A stretch of DNA of 64,000 nt from Ignavibacteria bacterium (GTDB taxonomy: Bacteria; Bacteroidota; Ignavibacteria; Tepidaquicellales; Tepidaquicellaceae), in contig JADJYU010000001.1 of assembly GCA_016719565.1 (NCBI GenBank), forward strand, positions 1-64,000, given 5' to 3'. The translations under genes and the position numbers were made by a program. The notes beneath the pieces were generated by a model that worked only from the letters and a program-made list of their open reading frames with translations, did not search any database and was not told where the DNA came from. This document shows positions 45,642 through 54,281 of this stretch, piece after piece (position 1 is the first letter of the stretch; the number at the start of each line of letters is the position of its first letter).

Positions 45642-46175
45642 TCATTTATTATTAAAGACCCCACTTACTTTATAGATCTTATAGTTTGATAAATTCTGAT
45701 CCGATTCAAATCCGATGCCTTCTATTATTTCTTCAGGAGTTGTAATTCTTACAAACACATCCGAATAAACTTTCTGCACATCATTTTTCCATAACAGCTT
45801 TTCCGTTATCAGCCGGCTGCCTTCGGAATTTATAACAGTAACGCTGTCGGTAATTTCTATATTACTCGTTTTATCATCGATCCTTCCTTTCATTCCTGTA
45901 AGGACGGAAACAATTTTTCCATCACGGTAAAATTCGACCTTTGCGCCGCTGTCAATAAGCGTGTAGCCCTTTGCAGTAAAGACGGAAATATGACCTGCGG
46001 TTAAAACAGCTTTTACATTCCCGGAATCGGAAAAAACGACTGTAGAATTCCAGCTTTCCTGCGAAGGTGAATTTTCCGATTCATTATCATCGGTAGCAGG
46101 TTTAAACTTATCCCCGCAAGAAAAGAATGCAGCGGAAATTACCAATACAATAATTATTTTTTTAATACGGGACAT
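45642..46175 (-). CDS. lptC: LPS export protein LptC
   Basis: A 177-residue lipoprotein (signal ending FFSC, Cys20) with an LptC-type beta-jellyroll. Landmarks are TVVFSDSGNVKAVLTAGHIS near 46, FYRDGKIVSVLTGMKGRIDD near 84 and TEKLLWKNDVQKVYSDVFVR near 123. LptC bridges the inner-membrane LptBFG exporter and LptA. Its ATG overlaps the end of kdsD closely, and the OstA-like gene follows 31-61 bp later. The LptB ATPase is not in this window. Confidence 0.86.
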   Translation of the reverse strand: MSRIKKIIIVLVISAAFFSCGDKFKPATDDNESENSPSQESWNSTVVFSDSGNVKAVLTAGHISVFTAKGYTLIDSGAKVEFYRDGKIVSVLTGMKGRIDDKTSNIEITDSVTVINSEGSRLITEKLLWKNDVQKVYSDVFVRITTPEEIIEGIGFESDQNLSNYKIYKVSGVFNNK

Positions 46176-46176
46176 A

Positions 46177-47169
46177 TTACAAACCTTCTTCGATAAGCCT
46201 GTGCATATGTATCATGCCGACCGGCTTACCGGATTTATCTCCGACTATAAGCTGTGTGATCTTGTTTTTTTCCATTATCTCGAGGGCGGATATTGCAAGC
46301 ATGTCTCTGGATATGATCTTCGGTTTACTGTTCATAATATCGCCGGCTTTAATATCAATAAGGTCGTCCAGATTTTTTTCAAGTAGTCTTCTTATATCAC
46401 CGTCTGTAATAATTCCGGCGATCTTTGATTTTTCCGTAACGCAAGTGCAGCCGAGTCTTTTGGAAGAGATCATATAAATTACATCTTTAAGTTTTGAGTC
46501 AACAGAAATTACGGGAATGTCGTTATCTTTAGACATAATGTCATTAACTTTAAGCAGGAGTCTTTTACCCAGATTACCGCCCGGATGGACCAACGCAAAA
46601 TTATCTGATGTGAATCCGCGTTTTTCTAAAAGAGCAACGGCAATTGCATCGCCGAGAACAAGAGCAACAGTCGTTGATGAAGTAGGTGCGAGGTTATGCG
46701 GGCAGGCTTCTTTTTTAACTGATGCGTCGAGTGAAATATCTGAAATTACGGATAGATCTGATGGGATATTTCCAACAATTGAAATGATCTTAACTGATAA
46801 TAATTTCAGCGCAGGAATGAGCTGCTTTATATCATGTGTGTCACCACTTTTGGAAATTATCAGAGCCACATCGCCTTTTCTGAAGACACCCATATCTCCG
46901 TGAATGCTGTCGGCTGAATTCAGAAAGAAAGCGTAAGTTCCTGTAGAATTAAAAGTAGCCGCGATTTTGCTTGCAATGATACCGGATTTACCGATTCCGG
47001 TTACGACGACTTTACCTTTACATTTATAAATTAATTCGACTGCATTTGAAAAATCAGAAGAAAAACTTTTTTGGGAGAATCTTTTCTGAAGATCTTCTAT
47101 AGAATTTTTTTCAACTGAAACGACTTTTCTGCCACTCAATATAAATTCCCTGCCGGATTTTTTTTTCAT
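46177..47169 (-). CDS. kdsD: D-arabinose 5-phosphate isomerase (KdsD/KpsF)
   Basis: Converts ribulose 5-phosphate to arabinose 5-phosphate for Kdo synthesis in LPS. The SIS sugar-isomerase domain has VVTGIGKSGIIASKIAATFN, then SADSIHGDMG and ALIISKSGDTHDIKQLIPAL. It is followed by two CBS domains (VNDIMSKDNDIPVISVDSKL and AGDIMNSKPKIISRDMLAIS). I chose the ATG at 47169. The frame extends upstream to 47337, but that part is non-homologous and overlaps the divergent rlmD. Its position next to lptC agrees with an LPS role. Confidence 0.92.
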   Translation of the reverse strand: MKKKSGREFILSGRKVVSVEKNSIEDLQKRFSQKSFSSDFSNAVELIYKCKGKVVVTGIGKSGIIASKIAATFNSTGTYAFFLNSADSIHGDMGVFRKGDVALIISKSGDTHDIKQLIPALKLLSVKIISIVGNIPSDLSVISDISLDASVKKEACPHNLAPTSSTTVALVLGDAIAVALLEKRGFTSDNFALVHPGGNLGKRLLLKVNDIMSKDNDIPVISVDSKLKDVIYMISSKRLGCTCVTEKSKIAGIITDGDIRRLLEKNLDDLIDIKAGDIMNSKPKIISRDMLAISALEIMEKNKITQLIVGDKSGKPVGMIHMHRLIEEGL

Positions 47170-47239
47170 CAATATAAAATAACATTTACAATAGACATTA
47201 TAATAATTATAATAGACCTTTATTAAAATATAATTAAAA

Positions 47240-48678
47240 TTGGTAAAAAAGGGCGACGAGTTTCCGGTTAAGGTATTGGAGCTGAATTCAGAAGGGAAAG
47301 GAGTTTCAAAGCTTGATGACGGTTTTGTAGTATTCACGGATAAAGCGCTTCCGGGAGATGAAGCGATGATAAAGATCAGAAAGAAAAAATCAAATTACGC
47401 AGAGGCAAAACTTATAAATATAATTTCACCGTCTCCGTTCAGGATAGAACCCGTATGCAGATATTTCGGTACATGCGGCGGATGCAAGGTAATGAATTAC
47501 GATTACGAAAAGCAGCTTGACTTTAAGACCAATGCAGTAAAAAACGCGCTGAGTAAGATCGGAGGTTTTAAAGATCTTTTTATTCCGCCCGCTATCGGAA
47601 GCGAAAATATATTTTTCTTCAGGAATAAAATGGAGTATTCATTTTCAGATGATGAGTGGTTAATTGATTTCAACAATGATACAAATGAAGCTGAAAGATC
47701 TGATACAGTCAAACAGGGTTATGCGTTGGGTCTTCACGTACCGGGTTTTCATTCAAAGATCGTCAATATTGAGAAATGTTTTTGATGTCTGAATACTCAA
47801 ACGAAATTTTAAAATTTACAGGTGAATATTTCCGTAATAAAAATACTTCCGTTTACTCTACAAAGTCACATTCTGGATTTCTGAGATTTCTTGTTATCCG
47901 TGAAGGAAAAAACACAGGCGAGATCATGGTAAACATTATGACTTCGGATCATGATAAAGAACTTATGAACGAATATCGGATAATAATGGAAAAGCGCTTT
48001 CCGGCTGTTACTACTTTAATAAATTCCGTTACGAGAAAGAAAGCGCAGATAGCGGTTGCAGATGAAGAGTATTTATTAAAAGGTGAAGGGATCATTTACG
48101 AAAAGTTAAAGACGGGAGGAGGTGAAAGAGAATTAAAATTCAGAATTTCCGCAGGTTCATTTTTTCAGACCAACAGTTTACAGGCAGAAGTATTATTCAG
48201 AAAAGTAACAGAGTTAAGTGAATTTAAAAAAACAGACAACGTACTTGATCTGTACTGCGGCGGCGGATCTATCTCATTATTCATTTCGGAATTGGTAAAC
48301 CGTGTGACAGGAGCTGAAGTAATTCAAAGCGCAGTGGATGATGCGAATGTAAATGCGAAATTAAACGGCATAGAGAATACTGAATTCATAGTTTCAGATA
48401 TAAAGGATTTTCTTACGGATCTCAGAAACGCCGGAGAATATAATAAGGTAATTGTTGATCCGCCGAGATCCGGTCTGCATCCAAAGATATGTGAAATACT
48501 TTCTGAGAGTGATTTTGAAAAGATAATATATGTAAGCTGCAATCCGCATACACAGGCCAGGGATCTTCAGATAATTTGCTCAGGAGAGAAATATAAGATT
48601 GACAAGGTGCAGCCGCTGGATATGTTTCCGCATACTTATCATATTGAAAATATAGTGACGCTGACGGTAAAAAGGTGA
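47240..48678 (+). CDS. rlmD: 23S rRNA (uracil-C5)-methyltransferase RlmD/RumA (frameshifted)
   Basis: One SAM-dependent methyltransferase split into two frames. The first part (to 47785) has a TRAM domain (VLELNSEGKGVSKLDDGFVV) and Fe-S cysteines CRYFGTCGGC near 73, and ends at IEKCF. The second part (47776 on) continues LMSEYSNEILKF and carries LDLYCGGGSISLFI, VDPPRSGLHPKI and the catalytic YVSCNPHTQARDL. Restoring one T in the TTTTT at 47779-47783 joins them as IEKCFLMSEYSNE. The gene is otherwise intact, so a sequence error or a recent inactivation are the alternatives. The start is TTG at 47240 (GTG at 47243 also possible). Confidence 0.88.
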
Positions 48679-48697
48679 GTGGGGTTAATGTGGTTTG

Positions 48698-48725
48698 AAA
48701 AACTGTTTTAACGGTTTTTAGCATT
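48698..48725 (+). terminator. Terminator after rlmD
   Basis: AAAAACTG (48698-48705) pairs with CGGTTTTT (48712-48719), with one G-T wobble, around a six-base loop. The stem ends in a T tract, about 20 bases after the rlmD stop. Confidence 0.7.
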
Positions 48726-48780
48726 AAATGCCGGACGAACATCCGGGGTGCCAAAACAGGAATCTTAAAAAGGGATTTTT
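48721..48780. other. Cluster of hairpins between rlmD and porX
   Basis: GCATT-A-AATGC (48721-48731), CCGGA-six bases-TCCGG (48731-48746) and an AATC/GATT hairpin with T tract near 48761-48780 follow in close order. They could be a small structured RNA with its own terminator, or a leader element; no known RNA family was matched. The remaining gene-free part to 49044 is AT-rich leader DNA with nothing further recognised. Confidence 0.4.
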
Positions 48781-49044
48781 TATTCTGAAACAAATAATGT
48801 ATTTTAGTGTAACACAATTTAAAATAATAAAGCCTTCCGATATTTTATACTGATCTGAATTTATATTTAATTCAACCGGACTTAAGTTTCACTATTAGTG
48901 AATGACTTTTTAAAATTTCAATTTATGATTAATTTCGGTCATAACCAATACTTATTCCGAAAAATTTTTATAACCTAAGACAAACTATTAGAAATTTTTT
49001 TACTTTTCTAAAGCATCCTTAAAAATGAAAAGAAAGGAAAAGAC

Positions 49045-50637
49045 ATGCAAACAACTGAAATGCAACTGACCAATAAAGACAAAAATAATATTCTGTGGGT
49101 GGATGACGAGATTGAATCTTTGAAATCAAACATAATGTTTCTTAAACAAAAAGGATATAATGTACTTGAAGCTTCAAACGGTGAAGACGGAGTAAATCTG
49201 ATCCGAAAAAATGATTTCGATCTTGTCTTTCTCGATGAAATGATGACAGGAATGGGTGGATTACAGACATTGATTGAAATTAAAGATCTTAAGCCAAGCC
49301 TCCCGGTTGTAATGGTTACTAAGAATGAGACCGAGAGTCTGATGGAAGACGCTATCGGAAAAAAAATATCCGATTATCTGATAAAACCCGTTAACCCCAC
49401 TCAGCTTTTACTTGTCTGTAAAAAAATGTTAGAGTCAAAAAAACTTAAAGGCGATCAGGTCTCCAAAGATTATATACAGGAATTTAATAAACTCTCAATG
49501 GCTATGTCGGATAATCCGGGCTGGGAGGAATGGATCGACATATACTTAAAACTAACCGGTTGGGAAATGGAACTTGACCTTCACCCTGAGCTTGGACTGA
49601 AGCAGACAATTTTTGATCAGAAGAGAGACAGTAATACTGAGTTTTCCAAATACGTTGAAAAAAATTATCTTGGCTGGGTGAATTCCACCGGACACAAACC
49701 GATACTATCCAATGAAGTAGTTGATAAGTTCGTCATCCCCGAGCTTGATAAAAATGATTCCGTCTTTCTGTTTGTGATCGACTGCATGAGACTTGATCAA
49801 TGGCTTGTCATGGAGAAGTATCTTTATGATTATTTCAATATTAAAAAGTCATATCACTTTTCAATACTGCCGACAGCGACACCATATAGCCGGAACGCTA
49901 TTTTTTCAGGACTTTTCCCGTCAGAGATAGAGCAGCATTATCCTGAACTGTGGAAAAAAAATGATGATGATGAGAACAGTAAGAATAATTATGAAAGGGA
50001 ATTTCTGCTTAAACTTCTTGAGAGAAGAAGGATCAAGCTGAGAAATGAAGTGAAGTATACGAAAATAATGGATTCGAATTTCGGCAGAGGTATTGAAAGC
50101 AAGATCATGTCATATTGTCAGAACCATCTCAATGCTATTGTTATAAATTTCGTCGATATGATAGCTCATTCGAGAAGCGACAATGCGATCCTAAAGGAAA
50201 TAGCTCCTGATGAATCCGCTTACAGATCGCTCACCAGATCATGGTTTGAACATTCATCTTTCTTCGGTATGCTTAGACAGCTTTCAACAAAAAAGAATGT
50301 TAAAATTATCATCACATCAGATCACGGCAGCATCAGATGTCTTCACGGTGTAAAAGCAATGGGCGATAAGGACACATCAACAAATCTTCGTTATAAATGC
50401 GGAAGGAATGTCAAAGCTGATCCGAGAAACGCAATCTTAATAAAAAATCCACAGGAGTATAAACTTCCGAGAAGAAACGGTATTGTTAATTACATAATTG
50501 CTAAAGAAGATTTTTATTTTGTATATCCGACTGATTATCATAAATATCTAAATCAGTACAACGATACCTTTCAGCACGGTGGGATTTCGATTGATGAAAT
50601 GATACTTCCTGTAATTACATTGGATTCAAAGTTATAA
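49045..50637 (+). CDS. porX: T9SS response regulator PorX (REC-PglZ)
   Basis: A 530-residue PorX-type regulator. The N-terminal receiver domain (14-130) has the acidic pair Asp20/Asp21, phosphoacceptor Asp64 in LVFLDEMMTGMGG, Thr92 and Lys114 in YLIKP. The C-terminus is a PglZ/alkaline-phosphatase-like domain: VIDCMRLDQW near 247, ILPTATPYSRNAIFSG near 273, IITSDHGSIRCLHG near 425 and QHGGISIDEMILP near 511. PorX controls type IX secretion in Bacteroidota and hydrolyses nucleotide second messengers in studied cases. It heads an operon with tsaE starting on its last codon. The six sorting-domain proteins at 7-18 kb are the expected clients of the system. Confidence 0.93.
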   Translation: MQTTEMQLTNKDKNNILWVDDEIESLKSNIMFLKQKGYNVLEASNGEDGVNLIRKNDFDLVFLDEMMTGMGGLQTLIEIKDLKPSLPVVMVTKNETESLMEDAIGKKISDYLIKPVNPTQLLLVCKKMLESKKLKGDQVSKDYIQEFNKLSMAMSDNPGWEEWIDIYLKLTGWEMELDLHPELGLKQTIFDQKRDSNTEFSKYVEKNYLGWVNSTGHKPILSNEVVDKFVIPELDKNDSVFLFVIDCMRLDQWLVMEKYLYDYFNIKKSYHFSILPTATPYSRNAIFSGLFPSEIEQHYPELWKKNDDDENSKNNYEREFLLKLLERRRIKLRNEVKYTKIMDSNFGRGIESKIMSYCQNHLNAIVINFVDMIAHSRSDNAILKEIAPDESAYRSLTRSWFEHSSFFGMLRQLSTKKNVKIIITSDHGSIRCLHGVKAMGDKDTSTNLRYKCGRNVKADPRNAILIKNPQEYKLPRRNGIVNYIIAKEDFYFVYPTDYHKYLNQYNDTFQHGGISIDEMILPVITLDSKL

Positions 50638-51074
50638 TGGAAAGAGTTGTAGAATCCCATTCACCGGATTTTACCGCAATAGCGGGACGAGAATTTGCAG
50701 CCGGACTGAGTCCGGGTTCTATAACCGGACTGTTCGGCAATCTTGGCTCGGGAAAGACTCAATTCGTAAAAGGTGTCTGTGAATATTTCGGCGTTAAGGA
50801 AGTTGTAAACAGTCCGACATTTATCATAAAAAATGAGCATATTGGAATTGATCCTGTATCGGGAAATGAGATTAAAATTTTTCACTTCGATCTTTACAGG
50901 ATCAGCGCCATAAATGAATTAACAGAATTGGGATTCAGTGAACTATACTCAGGGGATTCGGTGACTTTAATTGAATGGGCGGAGCTTGCAGATGAATATT
51001 TCAGGGGAAACATTAGACGGATTTATTTTGAATATGGGGAAAAAGACAATGAAAGAATTATTAAGTTCAGTTAA
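50637..51074 (+). CDS. tsaE: tRNA threonylcarbamoyladenosine biosynthesis ATPase TsaE
   Basis: A 145-residue P-loop protein with Walker A GNLGSGKTQFVKGV near 33-46, VNSPTFIIKNEH near 58 and IFHFDLYRI near 81. TsaE with TsaB and TsaD makes the t6A modification at A37 of ANN-decoding tRNAs. Its start overlaps the porX stop and tsaB follows after 3 bp, so the three genes are one transcript. porX-tsaE adjacency is, as I recall, frequent in Bacteroidota. Confidence 0.93.
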   Translation: MERVVESHSPDFTAIAGREFAAGLSPGSITGLFGNLGSGKTQFVKGVCEYFGVKEVVNSPTFIIKNEHIGIDPVSGNEIKIFHFDLYRISAINELTELGFSELYSGDSVTLIEWAELADEYFRGNIRRIYFEYGEKDNERIIKFS

Positions 51075-51077
51075 ATA

Positions 51078-51725
51078 TTGAAAATACTATACTTAGACAC
51101 CTCTTCAAGGATTTCCGAAATAGCGTTAACTGAAGACAAAAATATTTTATTTCACAGGATTTTAAATGATTCCGAAGGCGCTGATCAGCTTGTCTACCGG
51201 CTTAAGTTATCATTCAATGAGTTTAATTTAAAGCCCGGGGAAATTAACAATATAAGTTTATCATCAGGTCCGGGATCTTTCACAGGACTCAGGATAGGTC
51301 TGGCAATAGCTAAAGGCATTTCTCTTGTTTACAGTTGCGGATTTATCGGCGTTTCCTCACTTGATATATTAGCAAATATATTCACTTCCGCTGATAATAT
51401 AATTTCACTAATACCGTCAAACCCGAAAAAGTCTGAATACTATTTCGCAAAGTATAAAAAAAATGACGGCGCATTAACAAGAATTTCTGAATCCAGTTCA
51501 GGAAATTTAAATGACATTTTAAAAAATGATTCTTCCTTTATTATTAAGAAAGAATACATTCAGTTTATTCCGGAATCAGAGCGGCGGATTTTTTCAGAGT
51601 ATACGGAGAAAGATGTAATGACATCTCAAATCGAACTGACGTTAAAAAAAATTTCTGCAAATAACTTTTCGGATATTGAAGACTTCATGCCTGAATATGT
51701 TGAGAATTATGTTCCTAAAAATTGA
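51078..51725 (+). CDS. tsaB: tRNA threonylcarbamoyladenosine biosynthesis protein TsaB
   Basis: A 215-residue ASKHA-fold protein: MKILYLDTSSRISEIALTED at the start and the diagnostic LSSGPGSFTGLRIGLAIAKG near 62-81. It partners with TsaD and TsaE in t6A synthesis. The start is TTG at 51078, 3 bp after tsaE. Confidence 0.92.
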   Translation: MKILYLDTSSRISEIALTEDKNILFHRILNDSEGADQLVYRLKLSFNEFNLKPGEINNISLSSGPGSFTGLRIGLAIAKGISLVYSCGFIGVSSLDILANIFTSADNIISLIPSNPKKSEYYFAKYKKNDGALTRISESSSGNLNDILKNDSSFIIKKEYIQFIPESERRIFSEYTEKDVMTSQIELTLKKISANNFSDIEDFMPEYVENYVPKN

Positions 51726-51771
51726 TTTTAAATTGGTTCATATCTTTTCTATTTTAGAATAAATTTATTAT

Positions 51772-52614
51772 ATGGCCTGGTTTAAAAGATCCAAAGAAAA
51801 CATTTCCACGAACGAACCTAAAAAAGAATTATCAGACGGTAACTGGTTCAAATGTCCTGATTGTTCTGAAATGATCCATAAAAAAACAATAGAATCTAAT
51901 TTTTACATTTGCACTCATTGCGGACATCATTTCAGAATTGGCAGCGAAGAATATTTCAAATTACTTCTCGACGAGAATTCATTCCGTGAGACTGATAAGA
52001 AAATCCGTTCGGTAGACCCTTTGGATTTTGAAGATACTAAACCATATAAGAAAAGAATTGAAGACACGATCAAGAATACAGATCTGTATGACGCCATAAG
52101 AACCGGCACCGGTAAGATAAATTCAATAGAAGTAGTGATCGGCTGTATGGATTTTACATTCATAGGCGGAAGTATGGGAAGCGTAGTCGGCGAAAAAATC
52201 AGCAGGTCAATTGACAAAGCCATCAAAACTAAATATCCTTTGATTCTGATCTCATCCAGCGGGGGAGCAAGAATGATGGAAGGTGCGATATCTCTGATGC
52301 AGCTTGCCAAAACAAGTTCAAAACTTGCAAAACTCAACAATGAAAAGATCCCTTATATTTCAATTCTTACAAATCCGACTACAGGCGGATCAACAGCTTC
52401 ATTTTCCATGCTTGGTGATCTGAATATTGCTGAACCGAAAGCATTGATCGCTTTTGCCGGACCAAGGGTTGTAAAGCAGGCAACGGGAAAAGATCTGCCG
52501 CCCGGTTTTCAAAAATCCGAATTCCTTCTTGAGCACGGTTTCATTGATCTGATCGTGAACAGAAAAGATATGAAGGATAAACTTACTCAAATCCTAAAAC
52601 TTCTGCAGAATTAA
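51772..52614 (+). CDS. accD: Acetyl-CoA carboxylase carboxyltransferase subunit beta
   Basis: A 280-residue carboxyltransferase beta subunit. A four-cysteine zinc finger (CPDCSEMIHKK near 28 and YICTHCGHHF near 45) is followed by the acyl-CoA-binding fold with GGSMGSVVGEKISRSIDKAI near 130, SSSGGARMMEGAISLMQLAK near 161 and TTGGSTASFSMLGDLNIAEP near 202. It makes malonyl-CoA together with AccA, AccB and AccC, none of which are in this window. Its stop overlaps the panC start. Confidence 0.96.
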   Translation: MAWFKRSKENISTNEPKKELSDGNWFKCPDCSEMIHKKTIESNFYICTHCGHHFRIGSEEYFKLLLDENSFRETDKKIRSVDPLDFEDTKPYKKRIEDTIKNTDLYDAIRTGTGKINSIEVVIGCMDFTFIGGSMGSVVGEKISRSIDKAIKTKYPLILISSSGGARMMEGAISLMQLAKTSSKLAKLNNEKIPYISILTNPTTGGSTASFSMLGDLNIAEPKALIAFAGPRVVKQATGKDLPPGFQKSEFLLEHGFIDLIVNRKDMKDKLTQILKLLQN

Positions 52615-53474
52615 TGAAAGTTGTGAAAGAGATTCGCGCTTTTCAGCAGATCTCTGAATTTTACAAATGCTCCGGTAAAAGCGTAGCTCTGGTGCCGACA
52701 ATGGGTTTTCTGCACGAAGGTCATATTTCACTGATGCAAAAAGCTAAAGCTGAGAATGATATTTTAATAGTCAGTATATTTGTCAATCCTACACAGTTTG
52801 GAAAAGGAGAAGATTTCGATAAGTATCCGAGAGATATCATAAGGGATTTTCATATTTGTGAAAAAGCCGGCGCTGATTATATATTCAATCCGGAAGTTTC
52901 GGAAATGTATGGTGAAAAAAGTTTTACTAAAGTATCCGTGTCAAATGTTACAGAAAAGCTTGAAGGAGATTTCAGACCGGGACATTTTGACGGTGTCGCA
53001 ACAGTTGTTACAAAATTACTTAATATTACAGCTCCCCGGAAGTTTTATCTCGGACAGAAAGATGCTCAGCAAAATGCTGTATTGAAAAGAATGATCAGAG
53101 ATCTTAATATTGATACGGAATTAATTGTATGTGAAACTATAAGAGAACAAAACGGACTAGCAAAAAGCTCAAGAAATACTTTTCTGACACACGAACAAAA
53201 ACAAAAAGCGTCTGCGCTTTATTTCATTCTTAATGAAGGTAAACGGCTGATACTTGAAGAAAAAATAAGTGACGCGGATTTTATTTATGACTATGCAAGT
53301 GAAATTTTAAAAGAGAAAGCTCCTGAATTTGAACTGCAATATTACAAGATCACTGATAATTATTTCCTGGATGAAATAAAAGATCTGTCCTTATATAACG
53401 GAGAAATTCTAATTTCCCTTGCCTGTAAAGCAGGCAGCACAAGACTAATCGATAATATTATATTTTTAAAATAA
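52614..53474 (+). CDS. panC: Pantothenate synthetase
   Basis: A 286-residue enzyme joining pantoate and beta-alanine using ATP in coenzyme A synthesis. Key motifs are PTMGFLHEGHISLMQKAK near 28-45 with the HxGH signature, SIFVNPTQFGKGEDFDKYPR near 58 and FYLGQKDAQQNAVLKRM near 144-160. It overlaps accD by one base, linking the two acyl-metabolism genes in one transcript. Confidence 0.95.
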   Translation: MKVVKEIRAFQQISEFYKCSGKSVALVPTMGFLHEGHISLMQKAKAENDILIVSIFVNPTQFGKGEDFDKYPRDIIRDFHICEKAGADYIFNPEVSEMYGEKSFTKVSVSNVTEKLEGDFRPGHFDGVATVVTKLLNITAPRKFYLGQKDAQQNAVLKRMIRDLNIDTELIVCETIREQNGLAKSSRNTFLTHEQKQKASALYFILNEGKRLILEEKISDADFIYDYASEILKEKAPEFELQYYKITDNYFLDEIKDLSLYNGEILISLACKAGSTRLIDNIIFLK

Positions 53475-53511
53475 ATATCTCTTCAGAAAATAATTTTACA
53501 AAACTCATTAA

Positions 53512-54264
53512 ATGGAAAAAAAATTAGCTGCTGTTATAATGGCTGCCGGTAAAGGGAAAAGAATGAATAATCCTGATAAGTCAAAAGTTATGTTTGAACT
53601 TAAAGGGAAGCCGCTTATAGAATATGTCGTAGGTCTTACAGATAAAATTAACTCGGACTTAATAATCCCCATAGTCGGTCATCAAAAAAAATCTGTTATA
53701 GATTTTCTTGATAAAAGATTTTCAGGATTGTCGGGTAAAGTATTCTATGCGCATCAGGATGAACAGCTGGGTACCGGGCATGCAATAATGCAAACCCGTG
53801 AACTGCTTAAAGATTTTGACGGGGATGTTTTAATTCTTTCCGGTGATGTGCCTTTGCTTACGGAAGATACTGTCAGATCATTTTTAAAATTTCACAAAGA
53901 AAACAATTATAATGCCAGTCTGATCTCTGCAGTGCTGGACGATCCTACAGGCTATGGAAGAGTTCTCAGAAATGAAGATGACGAATTTTATGACATAAGA
54001 GAACATAAGGACTGCAGCGAAGAAGAATTGAAATGCAGTGAAATAAATTCAGGAATTTATATTGTAGAAAGTAAAATTTTATTCGAAGCAATTGATACTC
54101 TCAGCACTGATAACGCTCAGGGTGAATATTATTTAACAGATATTTTTGAATATTTCACATCAAAGGGAATGAAAATTGGTGCATTTAAGATAGGTAATAT
54201 TACTGAGATCACAGGCGTGAATTCAGCTGAACAGTTAAGCGAACTAGAAAAGAAGATTTATTAA
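53512..54264 (+). CDS. UDP-GlcNAc pyrophosphorylase domain protein (GlmU N-terminal half only)
   Basis: A 250-residue nucleotidyltransferase matching the N-terminal uridyltransferase domain of GlmU: AAVIMAAGKGKRMNNPDKSK near 6-25, QDEQLGTGHAIMQ near 82, LILSGDVPLLT near 97 and SEINSGIYIVE near 175. It stops where GlmU normally continues into the left-handed beta-helix acetyltransferase. glmM follows, so UDP-GlcNAc synthesis is the likely role, with acetylation done elsewhere. Confidence 0.85.
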   Translation: MEKKLAAVIMAAGKGKRMNNPDKSKVMFELKGKPLIEYVVGLTDKINSDLIIPIVGHQKKSVIDFLDKRFSGLSGKVFYAHQDEQLGTGHAIMQTRELLKDFDGDVLILSGDVPLLTEDTVRSFLKFHKENNYNASLISAVLDDPTGYGRVLRNEDDEFYDIREHKDCSEEELKCSEINSGIYIVESKILFEAIDTLSTDNAQGEYYLTDIFEYFTSKGMKIGAFKIGNITEITGVNSAEQLSELEKKIY

Positions 54265-54281
54265 ATTAAATTTATAAATTA

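Noticed and set aside
47170..47337. Upstream extension of kdsD
   Set aside because: The added residues are low-complexity, overlap the divergent rlmD start and precede the normal MKKKSG start.
48422..48817. Minus-strand ORF covering the hairpins after rlmD
   Set aside because: Its first part is intergenic hairpin DNA and the rest is a shadow of rlmD; no protein family is visible.
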